A stretch of 64,000 bases of DNA, from positions 27,729-91,728 of the forward strand of contig NZ_VCQV01000022.1 of assembly GCF_007845645.1 (NCBI RefSeq). Direction: 5' to 3'. Below, in pieces: positions 1 through 8,320 of this stretch. A model generated the notes under the pieces. That model made no database searches. It saw only the letters and a list, made by a program, of their open reading frames with translations, and was not told where the DNA came from. How positions within the stretch are numbered: the stretch's first letter is position 1; each line of letters begins with the position of its first letter. The position numbers and the translations under genes are program-made. Source of the stretch: Leekyejoonella antrihumi. GTDB lineage: Bacteria; Actinomycetota; Actinomycetes; Actinomycetales; Dermatophilaceae.

Positions 1-216
1 CACGTGTCGATACTCGCGACAGTCGGGACCCTGGAGGGTGGCAGCGACGGGATCGTCGACAGCCGGCTGTTTGCGAGCCTGGCTCGTCCGCCGATGGTCG
101 TGCAACTGGTCGTCGTTCATGGCGGCGGGCACAACTTCACCGACTATCAGTTGGTCCTCCCCGAGGCATTCGGGTGGTTGTCGACCCATCTGACGCAGTC
201 CAGAACTGCCAGCTGA
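1..216 (+). CDS. Putative esterase / alpha-beta hydrolase, C-terminal fragment
   Basis: The frame is open from the window edge to a TGA at 214-216, so this is the 3' end of a gene that begins upstream; the GTG at position 4 need not be a real start. The fragment has VVVHGGGHNFTDYQLVLP followed by EAFGWLSTHL. A GGH(N/D) motif about 25 residues before the C-terminus, followed by a helix of this type, is characteristic of the catalytic His segment of esterase-D/enterochelin-esterase-like alpha/beta hydrolases. Substrate cannot be inferred. A short unrelated cell-wall protein is possible, but the GGH motif favours a hydrolase. Confidence 0.5.
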   Translation, partial: HVSILATVGTLEGGSDGIVDSRLFASLARPPMVVQLVVVHGGGHNFTDYQLVLPEAFGWLSTHLTQSRTAS

Positions 217-406
217 CACCGGATCAAAACCGTAGACCGCGTTGTCCGGCCCAGGCTTGACTGGCTCGGGTACCTCAGCCTGAATCCACCGTCTGTTGGT
301 CGGTAGGTAGGTGCAGGTGGAGGCGCCGGTCGGTGCGGGCGAGCCGTGTCAGGACGCCGATCAGCGGGGCTCGGGTGGTGCTGGTCGTCGCTCTCGCATG
401 GAACCT
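217..406. other. Intergenic spacer between convergent genes
   Basis: This stretch of 190 bp lies between the esterase fragment (+) and the methyltransferase-like gene (-). I see no convincing coding frame, RNA gene or strong hairpin in it. Confidence 0.5.
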
Positions 407-2278
407 CTAGCGGCGAGCTTGAGCGTTGAGGAGGCGGCGGACGGCGAGCCGTGCCCGCGGGACGAACCCGGGCGGCAGCATCGAAATTGCCGCGTGGCGG
501 GCACTGCCCATCGCCGCTCGGCCGGGGTAGGTGACACCGCGCCCGATCTTGAAACTCGTCGAGTCGCGGACCTGGCCCAGTGTGTGCTCGAGCTCGCCGA
601 CCCGGGCATCGCGCGCACGCAGGGTTGCCTCCAGCCATTGGACCTGACCGCCCCGCTGGTACAACTCATGGGACATGCGGCCCGAGGTGGCAAGGCTCTC
701 CCGGTAACCCCGAGACGGTCCTGGGGTCGCGGTCAACTGAGAGGCGCCGCTCTCCAGGTTGGCGGCGAGGGCGTTGCTCTCCGCCATTGCGTTGCCCCCG
801 TGAACCACGACCTCGAGCTCGGCTTCGCGCGACCCGACTGCTTCGATGGCCTGTGCGCTCCAGGACAGGTCGATCATGGTGCTCATCGTGTGGGCCAGGT
901 CATCGGGGCTGATGTCCGGTTTCCACGGGTGTTCGGCACCGGACTGAAGCATTCGTCGGCAGAAGTCGCGGATCCCGCGGAGCACGGCAACGTCTGCCGA
1001 GAGCGTCTCCGACCACGACCAACTGGCGTCGAACAAGGTGAACGATCCGTCGCTGCGTACGATGACGTTGCTCGGAACGGCGAAGAATCTCTGGTCGGCG
1101 TGGCCCTTCCAGGCGGCGTCGTCACGGATCCACGCGGCATACCGCTGCACCAGGACTCGCACGTGCGCGAGGTTGCCTCCTGCGCAGGCCTCTCGAAGGT
1201 CGGCCTCCAGGAGTCGGCCAGGCGACAGCTCCATCGCCAGGACTGAGGTGTCACGGGTAACCCGGCGTTCACTCATTGTCGTGGCCCCCCGCGGGGTGTG
1301 CACCGAACAGGTCCACGGGTTCTTCTCGTCCGCCTGGTCGAAGGTCATCACAGCCGTCCACTCGGGTAGGGCGTCGTGATCGGCAGAGATGACCGCAGGC
1401 AGGGAAGTCTCCAAGGACGAGCTGCCGGCTGATGGATGTGCGATGAGCAGCCACACCGGAGCAAGGTCGGCGGTCAGGCCGGCGTCCATGACCTGGCGAG
1501 TCAAGGTGTACGGGTCGATGAGGGCGGGGTTTGTGGCGAAGTGACTGCCCTCGGTGCGGGCAACGGCGGCGTGCAGGCCGGCGGCGACATGTTCGTCCTG
1601 CGCCGCGGCGTCCGAGATCAGCAGGGACAGGTTCTCTCGGGAGGGGAACACAGAGTACTTCACGTCGATGCTCAGCCCGGCGCCAGCCAGTGCTTCCGGC
1701 AGCTCCCGGACGTAGGGCCGACGGGCATCGAACCCCGGTGCGCCGTGGTGCCACTGGTCGTCCGCGTCATACATCGAGCGCAGTTCCAGGCGCAGCATGC
1801 TGTCCAGCCCGAGTTCATTGTTGAACAGCATCGCCACGGTGCCCTTCGGAGCTACCCAACCGCCGATGCGCGCGGCAACCTCGGCATGGGACAGGCCCAC
1901 AGAATCGGGCGTCAGCAGTGTCTCCGGGCCGTCTAGAGCGATGATCAGGTCGTACGGTACCTCGGGATGGTAGCGGTCCAGTCCGCCGCAGTAGATTTGC
2001 AGGTGTCCAAGCGATCCCCCCATGGTGGCAAGGCGACGAGCATCCGGTAGGCCTCGCACAAGGAGGTCGGTCTCGACGCTGGCGGGTACCGAGTCGACCA
2101 GTGCGGCTGCGCGGGGGCCGGCCAACAGCACGCGGGTGGCATGCGTCTGGTGCACCAGGCGTGCCACCAGGTAGCCCGCAGAACTCAGCCCAGGTGTGTG
2201 GTCCAGATCGGACCACTCCAACATGTCCCCGCCGATAAGTCGGCTGCCCGATGACGCATCGACCTGGTATGACTGCAC
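407..2278 (-). CDS. Methyltransferase / kinase-like fusion with C-terminal coiled coil (WbdD-like layout)
   Basis: A 623-residue protein, probably acting on a cell-surface glycan. The N-terminal ~220 residues look like a class I SAM-methyltransferase fold (ATRVLLAGPRAAALV, then PYDLIIALDG and GWVAPKGTVAMLF). The middle part carries VPSNVIVRSDGSFTLFD followed by ASWSW, resembling the 'PxNxIV...FDxEW' metal-binding segment of kinase domains in WbdD-type O-antigen enzymes. The C-terminus has a heptad-like stretch (QVQWLEATLRARDARVGELE) followed by a 'DSTSFKIGRG' segment common in glycan-assembly proteins. The GTG at 2278 is chosen because AGAGGA lies six bases upstream; the frame stays open further upstream without a ribosome site. 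It is divergent from a GT2 gene. Domain calls are by eye; the kinase assignment is the weakest. Confidence 0.55.
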   Translation of the reverse strand: MQSYQVDASSGSRLIGGDMLEWSDLDHTPGLSSAGYLVARLVHQTHATRVLLAGPRAAALVDSVPASVETDLLVRGLPDARRLATMGGSLGHLQIYCGGLDRYHPEVPYDLIIALDGPETLLTPDSVGLSHAEVAARIGGWVAPKGTVAMLFNNELGLDSMLRLELRSMYDADDQWHHGAPGFDARRPYVRELPEALAGAGLSIDVKYSVFPSRENLSLLISDAAAQDEHVAAGLHAAVARTEGSHFATNPALIDPYTLTRQVMDAGLTADLAPVWLLIAHPSAGSSSLETSLPAVISADHDALPEWTAVMTFDQADEKNPWTCSVHTPRGATTMSERRVTRDTSVLAMELSPGRLLEADLREACAGGNLAHVRVLVQRYAAWIRDDAAWKGHADQRFFAVPSNVIVRSDGSFTLFDASWSWSETLSADVAVLRGIRDFCRRMLQSGAEHPWKPDISPDDLAHTMSTMIDLSWSAQAIEAVGSREAELEVVVHGGNAMAESNALAANLESGASQLTATPGPSRGYRESLATSGRMSHELYQRGGQVQWLEATLRARDARVGELEHTLGQVRDSTSFKIGRGVTYPGRAAMGSARHAAISMLPPGFVPRARLAVRRLLNAQARR

Positions 2279-2352
2279 AGCTGTCCTCTCGAACCGGGAT
2301 CTGAACGTGGTCACCGCCGGGGCGTAGGACTCATCGTCGTGGGCGCCGCCCT

Positions 2353-2373
2353 GGCTGTGCCCGCCACAGCCTA
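2353..2373. promoter_or_regulatory. Palindrome overlapping a -10 box between divergent glycan genes
   Basis: GGCTGTG and CACAGCC form a perfect 7-bp inverted repeat with a 5-bp centre (2353-2371). On the minus strand TAGGCT (2368-2373) is a good actinobacterial -10 box for the methyltransferase-like gene and overlaps one arm. This is a candidate operator. Confidence 0.35.
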
Positions 2374-2474
2374 GACCAGGCCGTGACCTGTGGGCTATGC
2401 CGCGCCTCGGGTCGACGTCAGGTCCCGTTAATCTGGGTCCGAACTGCTTGACTGCATCCCTTTTAAGGAGCCTC

Positions 2475-3353
2475 GTGTCCGCACCCGAGCGTCGTCCCAG
2501 AGTTGGCGTCGTCGTGCTCCATATGGGTGATCGGCCCGTCGAGCTCGCGCACGCACTCGACACCCTGCATGCTCAGGAGGGGGTCGACCTGGATGTCGTC
2601 CTGGTCGGTAATGGGTGGGAGCCGAAGGGGCTGCCCGAGTGGGTCCGCACCGTCCATCTGGCCAAAAATGTTGGTATACCAGAGGGTCGCAACATCGGGG
2701 CCCGCGAGGCCGGCGGCGAGCTGATCTACTTCTACGACGACGACGCGTCGCTGCCCGCACGTGATGTGCTCGCGCGGCTGGCGGACGTCATCCTCGATGA
2801 TCCGAGTGTGGCCGTCGCGCAACCGCGAGGTGAGGACCCGACCGGCAAGCCGGCTCCGCGGCGCTGGGTGCCTCGCTTCCGCGTCGAGGGGGGTGGCCGG
2901 CCGGGTGAGGCGACGTGGTTCTGGGAGGCTGTCTTCATGGTGCGCCGCGAGGCGTTTCAGCAGGTCGGCGGGTGGCCCGGCCACTTCTTCTACGGGCACG
3001 AAGGCATCGACCTGGCGTGGCGACTGCTTGATGCCGGCTGGCATATCCGCTACGTCCCCTCGGTGGTGGTCCATCACCCCGCCACCAGCCCCGCCCGACA
3101 CGAGGTCTTCTACCGGATGAACGCTCGTAATCGGGTGTGGGTGGCGCGCCGAAATCTTCCGGCGCCGTTGATCCCGGTCTACCTCGGTGTGTGGACGGGC
3201 ATCACCCTCGCGCGGGTGCATGACCGCGACGCGTTGCGCATCTGGTTCCGCGGCCTACGTGAAGGTGTGAGCAGCGACGCCGGCGACCGGCACCCGATGT
3301 CCTGGCACACGGTCGCTCGCCTGACGCGCGCAGGTCGCCCACCGGTGGTATGA
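2475..3353 (+). CDS. Glycosyltransferase family 2
   Basis: A 292-residue inverting GT-A glycosyltransferase. It shows the family's opening strand (VGVVVLHMGDRP), the 'NxGxxxGRNxG' segment (AKNVGIPEGRNIGAREAG), the metal-binding DxD as FYDDDASLP, and the acceptor-site region WFWEAVFMVRREAFQQVGG with FFYGHEGIDLAWRLL. No membrane segments are evident, so it is probably cytosolic or peripheral, acting on a lipid-linked acceptor. The GTG at 2475 follows AAGGAG with ideal spacing. The next gene begins one base after its stop, which suggests an operon building a surface polysaccharide. Sugar specificity is unknown. Confidence 0.85.
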   Translation: MSAPERRPRVGVVVLHMGDRPVELAHALDTLHAQEGVDLDVVLVGNGWEPKGLPEWVRTVHLAKNVGIPEGRNIGAREAGGELIYFYDDDASLPARDVLARLADVILDDPSVAVAQPRGEDPTGKPAPRRWVPRFRVEGGGRPGEATWFWEAVFMVRREAFQQVGGWPGHFFYGHEGIDLAWRLLDAGWHIRYVPSVVVHHPATSPARHEVFYRMNARNRVWVARRNLPAPLIPVYLGVWTGITLARVHDRDALRIWFRGLREGVSSDAGDRHPMSWHTVARLTRAGRPPVV

Positions 3354-3354
3354 G

Positions 3355-4329
3355 GTGAACGACGTGGACGGGCAAGCGGACTGGCGGGTCTTCGTCACGG
3401 GGGTGCGGAGTGTGACACACCTGGTGCACATCGCCTCCTACGTGCGAGATCTCCTCACGCGGGCCCGAAGTGTCCGGGTCTCCTACATCGGAGGTGGACG
3501 CTTCCTCGGACACGCGACTGTGACTCACGACGACGTTCTGCGCATGTTGCCCGACGACGACCGGCTGAGCATCAACTTTCTGGCAGGGACTGCATGTTGG
3601 GATGCTGAGCCCGGTGAACGGCTGGTCTATGTCGCAGTCGGTGCGCCGGGGCTGAAGGCGTGGGTCCTCCTGAGACGCGCCTACCCACGTAGGCACCTGC
3701 ACGTGGTCGTCACCGACGAAGGGATCGGCACCTACGGCAACTGGCGTACTCGACGGGCCGCGTGGCGCCGCCAGGGAGGCGGCGAGCCCTGGACCTCGGC
3801 CCGTGCTCTGGCGGTCGCAGGCGGCGGTCGGCTGCTCACCGGCGAACGCTGGGCGATGTATGACGAGGGGGCATCCTGGGCGATCGACGGCCGGGTCGCT
3901 GCGGAGTTCACGCGCCATGTTGGCGACGTGCGACCCGACCGGGAGTCGCGCCGCGTCGTGATGCTGACCCAGCCGTGGGTGGAGATCGGTGTGCTCAGTG
4001 AGGCGGCTTATCTGGACCACATACGCTCTGTTGCGCGCTTCGTCGAGCGCGACGGTCGATCGCTTGCGGTGCGGCCCCACCCGGCCGAGTTGATCGATCG
4101 CTACCGCCGGTTCGATGTGCTGACCGGCCGGATGCCGGCCGAGCTCGACCCGGAGGTCGTTGGATGCTCCGCAGCGGTCGGCGGGACGAGCACGGCGCTG
4201 CTCAACGTCGCGGCACTCTACGGCCTACCCGCGACCCGAGTCGTCGTGCCTGGACTGGAGCATTTGGACGCCGGTCTCGGCGCAAGTCAGCGCCGGCTGT
4301 TGGCAACCTATCTTGCGGAGCCGCAGTAG
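3355..4329 (+). CDS. Polysialyltransferase-like glycosyltransferase
   Basis: A 324-residue protein with a VRPHPAELIDRYRRFDV segment and a late GGTSTALLNVAALYGLPA segment. A conserved basic 'RPHP' followed by a glycine/serine loop and an alanine-rich helix is what bacterial alpha-2,8-polysialyltransferase-family (POLYST) and related GT-B capsule enzymes show at the CMP-sugar site. Translation starts at GTG 3355, one base after the GT2 stop, so the two are cotranscribed. The donor could be something other than CMP-sialic acid; no sialic acid synthesis gene is in the window. Confidence 0.55.
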   Translation: MNDVDGQADWRVFVTGVRSVTHLVHIASYVRDLLTRARSVRVSYIGGGRFLGHATVTHDDVLRMLPDDDRLSINFLAGTACWDAEPGERLVYVAVGAPGLKAWVLLRRAYPRRHLHVVVTDEGIGTYGNWRTRRAAWRRQGGGEPWTSARALAVAGGGRLLTGERWAMYDEGASWAIDGRVAAEFTRHVGDVRPDRESRRVVMLTQPWVEIGVLSEAAYLDHIRSVARFVERDGRSLAVRPHPAELIDRYRRFDVLTGRMPAELDPEVVGCSAAVGGTSTALLNVAALYGLPATRVVVPGLEHLDAGLGASQRRLLATYLAEPQ

Positions 4330-4357
4330 GAACAACGGGACGGGCGCGGTGGCGAGA

Positions 4358-4393
4358 CTGCCATTTGAGCACCAAGCGGTTACAGTCGTAGAT
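4358..4393 (+). promoter_or_regulatory. Candidate leaderless promoter
   Basis: TACAGT (4381-4386) lies 7 nt before the GTG at 4394, with CTGCCA 17 bp upstream of it. The downstream gene has no Shine-Dalgarno sequence. Confidence 0.4.
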
Positions 4394-5146
4394 GTGAAGG
4401 GCACCCTGTCGACCGCCGCACGACTTGCCAGCTCGCCTGCCGTCCAACGCGCTGTTGGACGCGCGCGGGAGGCTGCCAAGGGGACCGCCGCAAAGGTTCC
4501 CCGGCCGGCCGAACAACGCGTCACGCTCAAGGCATCCGACCTGAGCGGGGTCCGGACCACCGATCTGCTGGTCGACGGCGTGGAGGCCAGGGCGGCGCGC
4601 CGCCGGTCCCGTGAGCTGCACCTACCGCGAACGCTGGACGACACCAGCGCCTGGGCCGCGCTGGGCGCGCTCGCGGCGCTGCTGCGGATCGTCGACGACG
4701 GACGCCGCAGCGCGACGGTCATCGACACGGTCGGATCTCGTTCGGTCTTCTCCAGGTGGACCACCAAGGCAGGATTTGCGCCGATCCATGTCGATGTGAC
4801 CAGGCCGGACGTGGTCGGCACCGGTATCGACCCGCACTCGGTGGACATGGTGACCCGGCTTCACCCGCACCTCAGTCAGCCGGAGACCGTCGACGAGGAT
4901 CTCGCGCGAGGGTCGGGTGCGCTGCGCCGTGGCGGGTTGATGGCCGTGACCGTGCGCCTGGGCCCGCTGGAGGAAGGCGGGATGGGCATCGCGGAGCTGC
5001 GGTCCCTGATCGCGCGCGCCGATGAGCAGGGCCTGTCCCTGGTCGGCGACCTCGACATTGCGGACAGCCGGCGCGCTCAAGAGGCTCAGCAGGTCGAGGG
5101 CGCCACCAGTTTCGGACTGGCGCTGCTCACCTTCCGTCGTCGGTGA
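4394..5146 (+). CDS. Degenerate SAM-methyltransferase-like protein
   Basis: A 250-residue protein of unknown role. After a basic, alanine-rich N-terminus (~50 residues) it shows a Rossmann-type alternation: TVIDTVGSRSVFSRW, FAPIHVDVTRP, then VDMVTRLHPHL and a GALRRGGLMAVTVRL strand-turn-strand typical of the end of a class I methyltransferase core. The glycine-rich SAM loop is not canonical, so catalysis is uncertain. GTG 4394 is chosen because upstream codons give no homologous-looking sequence and a -10 hexamer sits 7 nt before it. The gene ends in a GTGA overlap with the glycosylase gene, so the two are translationally coupled. Confidence 0.45.
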   Translation: MKGTLSTAARLASSPAVQRAVGRAREAAKGTAAKVPRPAEQRVTLKASDLSGVRTTDLLVDGVEARAARRRSRELHLPRTLDDTSAWAALGALAALLRIVDDGRRSATVIDTVGSRSVFSRWTTKAGFAPIHVDVTRPDVVGTGIDPHSVDMVTRLHPHLSQPETVDEDLARGSGALRRGGLMAVTVRLGPLEEGGMGIAELRSLIARADEQGLSLVGDLDIADSRRAQEAQQVEGATSFGLALLTFRRR

Positions 5147-6066
5147 CGTCCGAGCCGCAGTCGACCGACTGGACGCCGGGTCGGCCCGTGCCGCTCGAGG
5201 CGATCCTGGCGCCGCTGCGTCGCGGCTCCGGTGATCCGACCTGGTCGTCCGCGCCCGGCGAGGTATGGCGTGGGGTGCGCACGCCCGCGGGGTCGGCGAC
5301 ACTGCGAATGCAGCTGGCGACGGCCCGACACGGGGATCGGGTTGTCGCTCGAGCGTGGGGCGACGGTGCCTCGTGGGTCCTGGATCGCCTACCGGGCTTG
5401 CTCGGCGCCGATGACGACGTGTCCGGCTTCGAGCCGGCGCATCCGGCGCTGGCCCGTGCGCAGCACCTCAATCAGCACTGGCGGGTCGGCCGGACCGGTC
5501 TCGTGCTGGAGAGCCTGCTGCCGGCCGTCATCGAACAGCGGGTCACCGGCAAGCAGGCGTTCGGCTCCTACCGGCAGCTGGTGCGCCGGTATGGGTCTGC
5601 GGCGCCGGGACCCGGCGCCGAGCGGGGCCTCATGGTGCCCCCGGGCGCCGACGGGTGGCGCGGGATTCCGTCCTGGGAGTGGCTGCGCGCGGGGGTCGAT
5701 GCGCAGCGTGCCGACACGATCATGCGGGTGCTGCAGGTGGCGCATGCGCTGCAGGAGTGCACGGTGCTGCCGCGCGGGCAGGCGTGGAGCAGGTTGCAGT
5801 CCATTCGCGGGGTCGGCAGCTGGACGGTGTCCGAGACGGCCCAGCGAGCCCTCGGGGATGCCGACGCGGTCAGCTTCGGCGACTACCACGTCGCCAAGGA
5901 CCTCGGCTGGGCGCTGACGGGGGCGCCGGTGGACGATGTCGGGCTGGAGCGGCTGTTGGAGCCGTATCGCGGGCACCGGTATCGCGTGCAGCACCTCGTC
6001 ATGGCGGCCCGCCTTGGTCGACCACGCCGCGGCCCGCGGATGCCTGTGCCGTCGCACCTGCCCTGA
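5143..6066 (+). CDS. DNA-3-methyladenine glycosylase II-like (AlkA / HhH-GPD)
   Basis: A 307-residue base-excision repair glycosylase of the HhH-GPD superfamily. The helix-hairpin-helix is visible as LQSIRGVGSWTVSETAQRAL, followed by the segment carrying the catalytic aspartate (SFGDYHVAKDLGW, Asp near residue 247). Upstream, LVLESLLPAVIEQRVTGKQA is the conserved 'IxQQVs' helix of AlkA-type enzymes. No C-terminal iron-sulfur cysteines are present, which argues against MutY or Nth. Start GTG 5143 overlaps the previous stop. Confidence 0.8.
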   Translation: MTSEPQSTDWTPGRPVPLEAILAPLRRGSGDPTWSSAPGEVWRGVRTPAGSATLRMQLATARHGDRVVARAWGDGASWVLDRLPGLLGADDDVSGFEPAHPALARAQHLNQHWRVGRTGLVLESLLPAVIEQRVTGKQAFGSYRQLVRRYGSAAPGPGAERGLMVPPGADGWRGIPSWEWLRAGVDAQRADTIMRVLQVAHALQECTVLPRGQAWSRLQSIRGVGSWTVSETAQRALGDADAVSFGDYHVAKDLGWALTGAPVDDVGLERLLEPYRGHRYRVQHLVMAARLGRPRRGPRMPVPSHLP

Positions 6067-6158
6067 CCACCGCATCCACCAACGTCATCGCGGAGTCGGC
6101 GAAAAGCCCTGTTATTGCGGCGAATCCGCCCAACACCGAGCGTGGCCGCCAGGAGTCC

Positions 6159-6959
6159 TCAGAGCTTGGGGGTGCGGCCGGCCTGGCGGATCGTGGCGAT
6201 CGCCAGGGACTCGACGGAGTCGACCAGCTCGGGCCGGGAGCGCCAACGCTGCTCGGCATACACGACCGACAGCTCGGTGCAGCCCATGACGACGACGTCG
6301 GCGCCCTCTTCGGTCAGTGCGTCGACCACGGCGAGCAGCCCGGTGACGTCCACCGGGCCGCCGGCCTTCACCCCGTCGTAGATCACCGACATCACCAGCT
6401 CCTGCTGGGCGGTCGAGGGCAGCAGAACCTCGCAGCCCAGTGCTTCGAGCGCGCCCTGGTAGACCCCGGCCGACCGGGTCCCGTCGGTGGCGAGGACCGC
6501 CACCCGAGGCGCGTGATCGGCGTCGGAGGTCTCCGCTGCTCGACGCTGCGCCGCCTTTGCGGTCTCGTCGACGATGCTCACCAGCGGAATCGACACCGCG
6601 GCCTCGACTTCGGCAAAGAAGTGGTGCGCCGTGTTGCACGGCACCGAGATGAACGCAGCCCCAAGGGCTTCCAGTCGTTGCGCGTCCCGGGTGAGCGACG
6701 GCGTCGGGTCCGGGTGGGACGGATCCAGAATGGCCGCAGTCCGGTCCGGCGTGGTCGAGTGGTCCAGGACGATCAGGTCGAGGTGCTCCTGGTCGTTCGT
6801 TGCCGGAGTCAGGTCGACCACGAGCTGGAGGAAGAGGGCCGTCGCCGCCGGACCGAGACCGCCGATCACGCCGACGACCGCCGCGGACCAGGTGGGGTCG
6901 GTGTCGACCCGCAGCTCGGCCAACGAGGGGGAGGGGGTGGTCATACCGGGGGCGGTCAT
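6159..6959 (-). CDS. Aspartate/glutamate racemase family protein (probable aspartate racemase)
   Basis: A 266-residue cofactor-independent racemase. It has the family opening VVGVIGGLGPAATALF and both active-site cysteines, as VPCNTAHHF and VVMGCTELSV. It would interconvert L- and D-aspartate in the cytosol. Two ATG codons (6959 and 6944), each inside a copy of GGTATGACC, could start it. The preceding gene on the same strand encodes a D-aspartate ligase homologue, so the pair probably supplies and attaches D-Asp to peptidoglycan precursors. A palindromic repeat (6963-7015) sits between the two genes and provides a GGGGA upstream of ATG 6959. A glutamate racemase role is less likely, given the partner. 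Confidence 0.75.
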   Translation of the reverse strand: MTAPGMTTPSPSLAELRVDTDPTWSAAVVGVIGGLGPAATALFLQLVVDLTPATNDQEHLDLIVLDHSTTPDRTAAILDPSHPDPTPSLTRDAQRLEALGAAFISVPCNTAHHFFAEVEAAVSIPLVSIVDETAKAAQRRAAETSDADHAPRVAVLATDGTRSAGVYQGALEALGCEVLLPSTAQQELVMSVIYDGVKAGGPVDVTGLLAVVDALTEEGADVVVMGCTELSVVYAEQRWRSRPELVDSVESLAIATIRQAGRTPKL

Positions 6960-7024
6960 ACCGGGGTCCCCGCGAAGTATCGGAGCGAGCTGGCGAGCGG
7001 AGAACTTCGTGGGGTGGTCATACC
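6939..7024 (-). repeat. Triplicated GGTATGACC around repeat copy A
   Basis: On the minus strand GGTATGACC occurs at 7016-7024 (holding the ATGA stop/start overlap at the D-Asp ligase end), 6955-6963 and 6939-6947. The first two bracket the palindromic repeat, as a 9-bp target-site duplication would. The third is 16 bp further on, so slippage could also explain it. Confidence 0.6.
6963..7015 (-). repeat. Palindromic dispersed repeat, copy A
   Basis: Read on the minus strand, CCCCACGAAGTTCTC begins 3 nt after the TGA of the D-Asp ligase gene, and the element ends TACTTCGCGGGGACCCC. The outer 11-base arms pair with one G-T type mismatch. It is nearly identical to copy B over about 45 bases. Confidence 0.75.
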
Positions 7025-8307
7025 AAGGCCTTGGGCTCGGGGTAGTGCCGACGGTACTTGCGCACGTAGTTTGCCTGGTTCGCAATGATCCAGGCCCACC
7101 GGCGGGGGTGACGTTCCGCGCTGTAGAACAACGGGTTGGTGACGTCGCCGGCCTTGATCAGGCGCCGCACCTTCGCCTTGGTGGCCGGTTCGGTCACATA
7201 CCGGGTGAGCAGGCGCAGCGGGATCGCGGTGAAGATGTGCTCCTCGGAGGCCTCGAGTGGGTCCACCCGGCTCAGGTCCTCGCCGTGGACGTACTCGTCG
7301 ACATACCAGCGGACCGTGTTATGGCCGGCGGCGGTGATATAGAAGCTGGTCCCGCCCAGTCGGGGGTTGAGCTCGAAGAACACGATCTTGCCGGTGCGCG
7401 GGTCGAGCTTGAGGTCGAAGTTGGCGTATCCCCGCCAGCCCACGTGCTCCAGCAGCCGCGTCGCCTGTCCGACGACCTCGTGATTGGTCTGCGTCAGGAT
7501 GGCCGCTGGGAAGCCGACGGTGTCCGGGGAGTGCTCCTCCAGGAGGACCTGACCGTAGGACGCGAACCGCACCAGCCCGTTGCGGTCGCTGTAGCAGGTG
7601 AGGATGCGCATGCCCTGGTCGTCGCCCGGGATGACGTCCTGCAGGATGAACTTGTCCCGGTATCCCGCGTGGTACAGCTTGTCGAGCAGGTCGTCCAGCT
7701 CGGCGCGGTCGGCCGGGCTGTGCACCTTCCGCTTGCCCTCGAAGGCGACTCCCGCATACGCCTCTGCATTGGACGGCTTGGCGATGATCGGGAAGGTCAT
7801 CGCGTCGACGGCGGCACGAGTCTGCGGTGTGCTGTCCGCATGCTCGGCGAGGTCGTACACGACCGTCGCCGGGTGCGGGATGTCCAGTTCCTGGCACACC
7901 TGGGCGAAGTGCTCCTTGCGGGTGAGCCGGTCGATCAGCTCGTGGTCGCTGTAGGGCACCAGGTAGAGGTCCTCGAGCCGGTCCCTGACGCGCGCGACGA
8001 CGCTGACGACGTGGTCCGTGGTGGCCAGCAGCAGGAGCTTGCGGCTGCCGATGCGCGGTGCGAGGTCGCGCAACGTGGTGACCAGCGCCTCGGGGTCCTC
8101 GAGGCTGCTGATCTGCTGGTGCACGATGAGGGGGCTGTGCGCGATCGCGCCGCCGACCATTCGCGAGACCACGACCGTGCGATAGCCGTAGGCCATGTGG
8201 AACGACCGGGCGAGGCTGTATCCGAGGCGGTCGCCCCCGAGGATGACCGGCACGAACTCCTGGCCGGGCAGCAGTGGTTCGCTGGTCGAGGCGTGTGGCG
8301 AAGGCAT
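7018..8307 (-). CDS. D-aspartate ligase-like ATP-grasp enzyme (Aslfm family)
   Basis: A 429-residue ATP-grasp ligase. Its layout closely follows the Enterococcus faecium D-Asp ligase as I recall it: EFVPVILGGDRLGYSLARSF at the start, FPIIAKPSNAE and FEGKRKV, then QDVIPGDDQGMRIL (ATP-grasp core), YANFDLKLDP and the Mg-binding FFELNPRLGGTSFY. In that family the enzyme joins D-Asp to the epsilon-amino group of Lys in UDP-MurNAc-peptide. The adjacent aspartate racemase supports this. ATG 8307 is chosen: it has no Shine-Dalgarno, but TAGGCT lies 7 nt upstream and overlaps the cofE stop. D-Glu or another D-amino acid could be the substrate instead. Confidence 0.75.
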   Translation of the reverse strand: MPSPHASTSEPLLPGQEFVPVILGGDRLGYSLARSFHMAYGYRTVVVSRMVGGAIAHSPLIVHQQISSLEDPEALVTTLRDLAPRIGSRKLLLLATTDHVVSVVARVRDRLEDLYLVPYSDHELIDRLTRKEHFAQVCQELDIPHPATVVYDLAEHADSTPQTRAAVDAMTFPIIAKPSNAEAYAGVAFEGKRKVHSPADRAELDDLLDKLYHAGYRDKFILQDVIPGDDQGMRILTCYSDRNGLVRFASYGQVLLEEHSPDTVGFPAAILTQTNHEVVGQATRLLEHVGWRGYANFDLKLDPRTGKIVFFELNPRLGGTSFYITAAGHNTVRWYVDEYVHGEDLSRVDPLEASEEHIFTAIPLRLLTRYVTEPATKAKVRRLIKAGDVTNPLFYSAERHPRRWAWIIANQANYVRKYRRHYPEPKALV

Positions 8308-8320
8308 GCGAGAAAGCCTA
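8308..8320 (-). promoter_or_regulatory. Candidate leaderless promoter whose TAG is the cofE stop
   Basis: On the minus strand TAGGCT (8320-8315) is followed by 7 nt and the ATG at 8307. The TAG is also the cofE stop codon. Confidence 0.45.
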
